This document shows, one piece after another, positions 3,853-6,120 of a DNA stretch of 6,120 nt. A program made the translations under genes and the position numbers. Under the pieces are notes generated by a model. The model was given only the letters and a program-made list of their open reading frames with translations. It was not told where the DNA came from and made no database searches. Source of the stretch: Candidatus Woesearchaeota archaeon (lineage in GTDB: Archaea; Nanobdellota; Nanobdellia; Woesearchaeales; JAGVYJ01). The DNA is taken from positions 1 through 6,120 of the forward strand of contig JAGVYJ010000059.1 in NCBI GenBank assembly GCA_018303315.1, written 5' to 3'. Every line of letters starts with the position of its first letter. The first letter of the stretch is position 1.

Positions 3853-6120
3853 TTAACTGCATCCCATGCTGTTGCCGCAGTTAAGGCAGCGGTAGCAGCT
3901 GCCGTTCCTGATTGTGATATGGCCGCAGAGGTCGCATGGCGGGGCGTCTCCCATCATGTCGCCCAGGGCCTTGTCAATCATGCCTTCCGGCCCATCAGTG
4001 AATTCTTCCTTTACTTCAGGTATCTGCCTCGTCAGCGTGCTCTGCCTGATTTTGTCAGTCCTCTTCACAGGACTTACCGCGCTGTCAACCGGCTTGACGT
4101 GCACAAAGTCAGTCCTGCCGAGATATTCCAGGCCAAGCACCCTGAACACGAAATCAATTATGCTTGTTGATGTCCTGATGTTTGGGTGGTTGGTCATGCC
4201 ATTTGGCTCGAAGCGCGTGAAGGTGAAGGTGTCCACGAACTTCTCAAGCGGAACTCCATACTGCAAGCCAAGGGAAACAGCAATGGCAAAGCAGTTCAGC
4301 ACTGACCTGAATGCCGCGCCTTCCTTGTGGATGTCGATGAATATCTCCCCAAGGCCTCCGTCATCATACTCTCCTGTCCTGATGTAGAACTTGTGCCCTC
4401 CGACAGAACTCTCAAGGGTGACGCCCCTTCTCTTGATAGGCAATGACAGCTTCTCTCCCCTCTTAAGCCCTTTTGGCTCTGCCTGCTCCTTCTTCTCCTT
4501 GGAGCTTGTTGCCAGCGGCTGGCTGAGTTTGCTCCCATCCCTGTAGAGGGCAACCGCCTTAAGGCCGAGCTGCCAGCCCTGCATGTAGGCATCCTTTATC
4601 TCGTTAACAGTAATCTCATTCGGCATGTTTATTGTCTTTGATATCGCACCTGTGATGAAAGGCTGCGCTGCAGCCATCATCCTTATATGCCCCATGTGGT
4701 GGATAAACCTCTTGCCGTCGCCGCACTTGTTTGCGCAGTCAAACACAGCATAATGCGCCTCCTTGAGATGGGGCGCCCCTTCCACTGTCTGCCTGCCGCA
4801 GATGATTCTCGTCGCAGCCTCTATTTCCTCTATGCTGTAGCCAAGCTCATGCAGCAGGTTAAATCCCGGCTTCCCGTATTCCTTGAAGCCGAGCCTTTCC
4901 ATTGCTTCCCTGCCAAGCGTGTTGGCGCTGAATGCATACTGCAGCTCAAATACCCCTGGAAGTGTTTTCTCGATTTTGGCGATGTCTTCAGGGGTGAATC
5001 CTTCTTCTGTCAGGCTTTTAGTGTTGATATACGGGCTGTCCCTTAGCCTGTTTGTCCCGACAACGTATTCAAGAATATCCTTAATCTGTTCATCAGAATA
5101 GCCCAGGTGCTTAAGGGCAGGTTTAACGCTCTGGTTGATTATCTTGAAATAGCCTCCCCCGGCAAGCTTCTTGAACTTTACAAGCGCAAAGTCAGGCTCA
5201 ATCCCGGTAGTATCGCAGTCCATCACCAGGCCAATAGTTCCGGTGGGGGCAATCACTGTTGTCTGCGCATTCCTGTATCCGTGCCTCATGCCAAGTTCCA
5301 TTGCCTCATCCCAGCTTTTCCTTGCTGAATCAAGCAGGTAGCCAGGGCAGAATTCCGGGTTTATGCCCTGCGGCTTAACCCCTATCTGGTCATATTCCTC
5401 AGGCCTTGAGTTGTAGGCAGCCCTCCTGTGGTTCCTGATAACCCTGAGCATGTCTTCCCTGTTTCTGGCAAATCCGGGAAACGTGCCAAGCTCTTTTGCC
5501 ATCTCTGCTGAGGCTGCGTATGAAGTGCCTGTCATTATGGCTGTCAGCGCCCCGCTGATTGCCCTTGCCTCGTCAGAATCATACGGTATGCCTGAAATCA
5601 TGAGCACAGTGCCCAGGTTTGCGTATCCAAGGCCCAATGTCCTGAATTCATAGCTGAGCCTTGCAATGGCCTCGCTCGGGAACTGGGCCATGAGCACAGA
5701 TATTTCCAGCACCGCTGTCCACAGCCTTATTGCATGCCTGTAAGCCCTGACATCAAACTTTACTGTCTCGGGGTCGAAGAACTTGAGCAGGTTTAAGCTT
5801 GCAAGGTTGCAGGCAGTGTCATCAAGGAACATGTATTCAGAGCACGGATTGCTTGCATTTATCCTGCCCGATTTCGGGCATGTGTGCCAGTCATTGATGG
5901 TTGTGTCATACTGCACCCCCGGATCAGCGCAGCGCCATGCCGCATATGCTATCTTGTCCCACAGCTCTGCTGCCTTCACGCCCTTGTGTACTTTCCCGTC
6001 TGTCCGCCATCTCAGGCCCCACTCGCCATCCTTCTGGACAGAAGTTATGAATTCGTTGGGAACCCTGACAGAATTATTTGCATTCTGGCCGCTTACTGTC
6101 TGGTAGGCTTCGCCTTCATA
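3853..6120 (-). CDS. nrdJ: Coenzyme B12-dependent (class II) ribonucleotide reductase, N-terminus off the right edge
   Basis: Cytosolic enzyme that reduces ribonucleotides to deoxyribonucleotides using adenosylcobalamin to make a thiyl radical, so it needs no oxygen. The open frame runs unbroken to base 6120, giving 755 visible residues; an internal GTG at 5979 is not the start, because conserved sequence (SGQNANNSVRVPNEF) lies upstream of it. Visible numbering: NPCSE at 91-95 holds Asn91, thiyl-radical Cys93 and Glu95; Cys104 in DTACNLASLNL is the second active-site thiol. PTGTIG at 292-297 is the phosphate-binding loop. A TSCPD-type domain follows (GGLGEIFIDIHKEGAAFRSV, then FEPNGMTNHP). 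The tail has CX2C at 729/732, then Cys742, 745, 748 and 754, a zinc-ribbon-like region probably handling reductant transfer. The first active-site Cys and any ATP cone are off-window. No intein interrupts NPCSE or PTGTIG, common insertion points in this family. Confidence 0.97.
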   Translation of the reverse strand, partial: YEGEAYQTVSGQNANNSVRVPNEFITSVQKDGEWGLRWRTDGKVHKGVKAAELWDKIAYAAWRCADPGVQYDTTINDWHTCPKSGRINASNPCSEYMFLDDTACNLASLNLLKFFDPETVKFDVRAYRHAIRLWTAVLEISVLMAQFPSEAIARLSYEFRTLGLGYANLGTVLMISGIPYDSDEARAISGALTAIMTGTSYAASAEMAKELGTFPGFARNREDMLRVIRNHRRAAYNSRPEEYDQIGVKPQGINPEFCPGYLLDSARKSWDEAMELGMRHGYRNAQTTVIAPTGTIGLVMDCDTTGIEPDFALVKFKKLAGGGYFKIINQSVKPALKHLGYSDEQIKDILEYVVGTNRLRDSPYINTKSLTEEGFTPEDIAKIEKTLPGVFELQYAFSANTLGREAMERLGFKEYGKPGFNLLHELGYSIEEIEAATRIICGRQTVEGAPHLKEAHYAVFDCANKCGDGKRFIHHMGHIRMMAAAQPFITGAISKTINMPNEITVNEIKDAYMQGWQLGLKAVALYRDGSKLSQPLATSSKEKKEQAEPKGLKRGEKLSLPIKRRGVTLESSVGGHKFYIRTGEYDDGGLGEIFIDIHKEGAAFRSVLNCFAIAVSLGLQYGVPLEKFVDTFTFTRFEPNGMTNHPNIRTSTSIIDFVFRVLGLEYLGRTDFVHVKPVDSAVSPVKRTDKIRQSTLTRQIPEVKEEFTDGPEGMIDKALGDMMGDAPPCDLCGHITIRNGSCYRCLNCGNSMGCS

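Noticed and set aside
3914..4387. 157-codon plus-strand open frame
   Set aside because: It is antisense to the conserved C-terminal half of nrdJ and its sequence has no domain character; it is a codon-bias shadow.
5977..5979. GTG 5979 as the nrdJ start
   Set aside because: The same frame is open to the window edge and encodes the conserved SGQNANNSVRV region.

Overview
The window looks archaeal. Several genes are preceded by AT-rich TATA-type boxes about 25 bases before the expected transcript start. Shine-Dalgarno sites are present at some genes, and others appear leaderless. The tRNA-Thr gene carries a 15-base intron framed by a textbook bulge-helix-bulge motif and has no encoded CCA. The gene set (HtpX protease, YjbQ protein, free EF-Tu domain-2-like protein, coenzyme-B12-dependent ribonucleotide reductase, RelBE-type toxin-antitoxin) fits a small-genome archaeon, perhaps of the DPANN group. 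The lineage is an inference from style and gene content; no marker gene here fixes it.

Left part (1-1454). htpX runs leftward off the window edge. It is divergent from yjbQ, and the two share a very short bidirectional promoter. Next on the plus strand is a damaged gene for an EF-Tu domain-2-like protein: its start and end are well kept, but the middle (about 20 codons) is missing and the halves are in different frames.

Middle (1460-2474, minus strand). A six-helix membrane protein with ECF-transporter S-component flavour ends five bases from the damaged gene. Before it lies a small membrane protein whose first transmembrane segment is readable upstream of the obvious GTG start but has no start codon in frame, so it is probably frameshifted.

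AT-rich island (about 2479-3207). This holds a relB-relE pair on the minus strand. Its promoter contains two identical 15-base direct repeats spaced exactly 22 bases apart, a probable autoregulatory operator. A perfect hairpin lies upstream. The island is clearly poorer in G+C than its neighbours. It is bounded on one side by tRNA-Thr and on the other by a same-orientation partial copy of that tRNA's 3' end, which suggests integration at the tRNA gene. No integrase is visible.

Right part (3208-6120, minus strand). tRNA-Thr(UGU) has a promoter overlapping the stop codon of an unrecognised 166-residue protein, which itself lies 31 bases after nrdJ. The visible 755 residues of NrdJ include the catalytic core and the C-terminal Cys-rich tail; the N-terminus is off the right edge.

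The strongest second-look items are the tRNA-bounded toxin-antitoxin island, the internally deleted EF-like gene, the unusual tRNA elbow bases and the two-site operator. I did not find a convincing wholly new multi-gene system.
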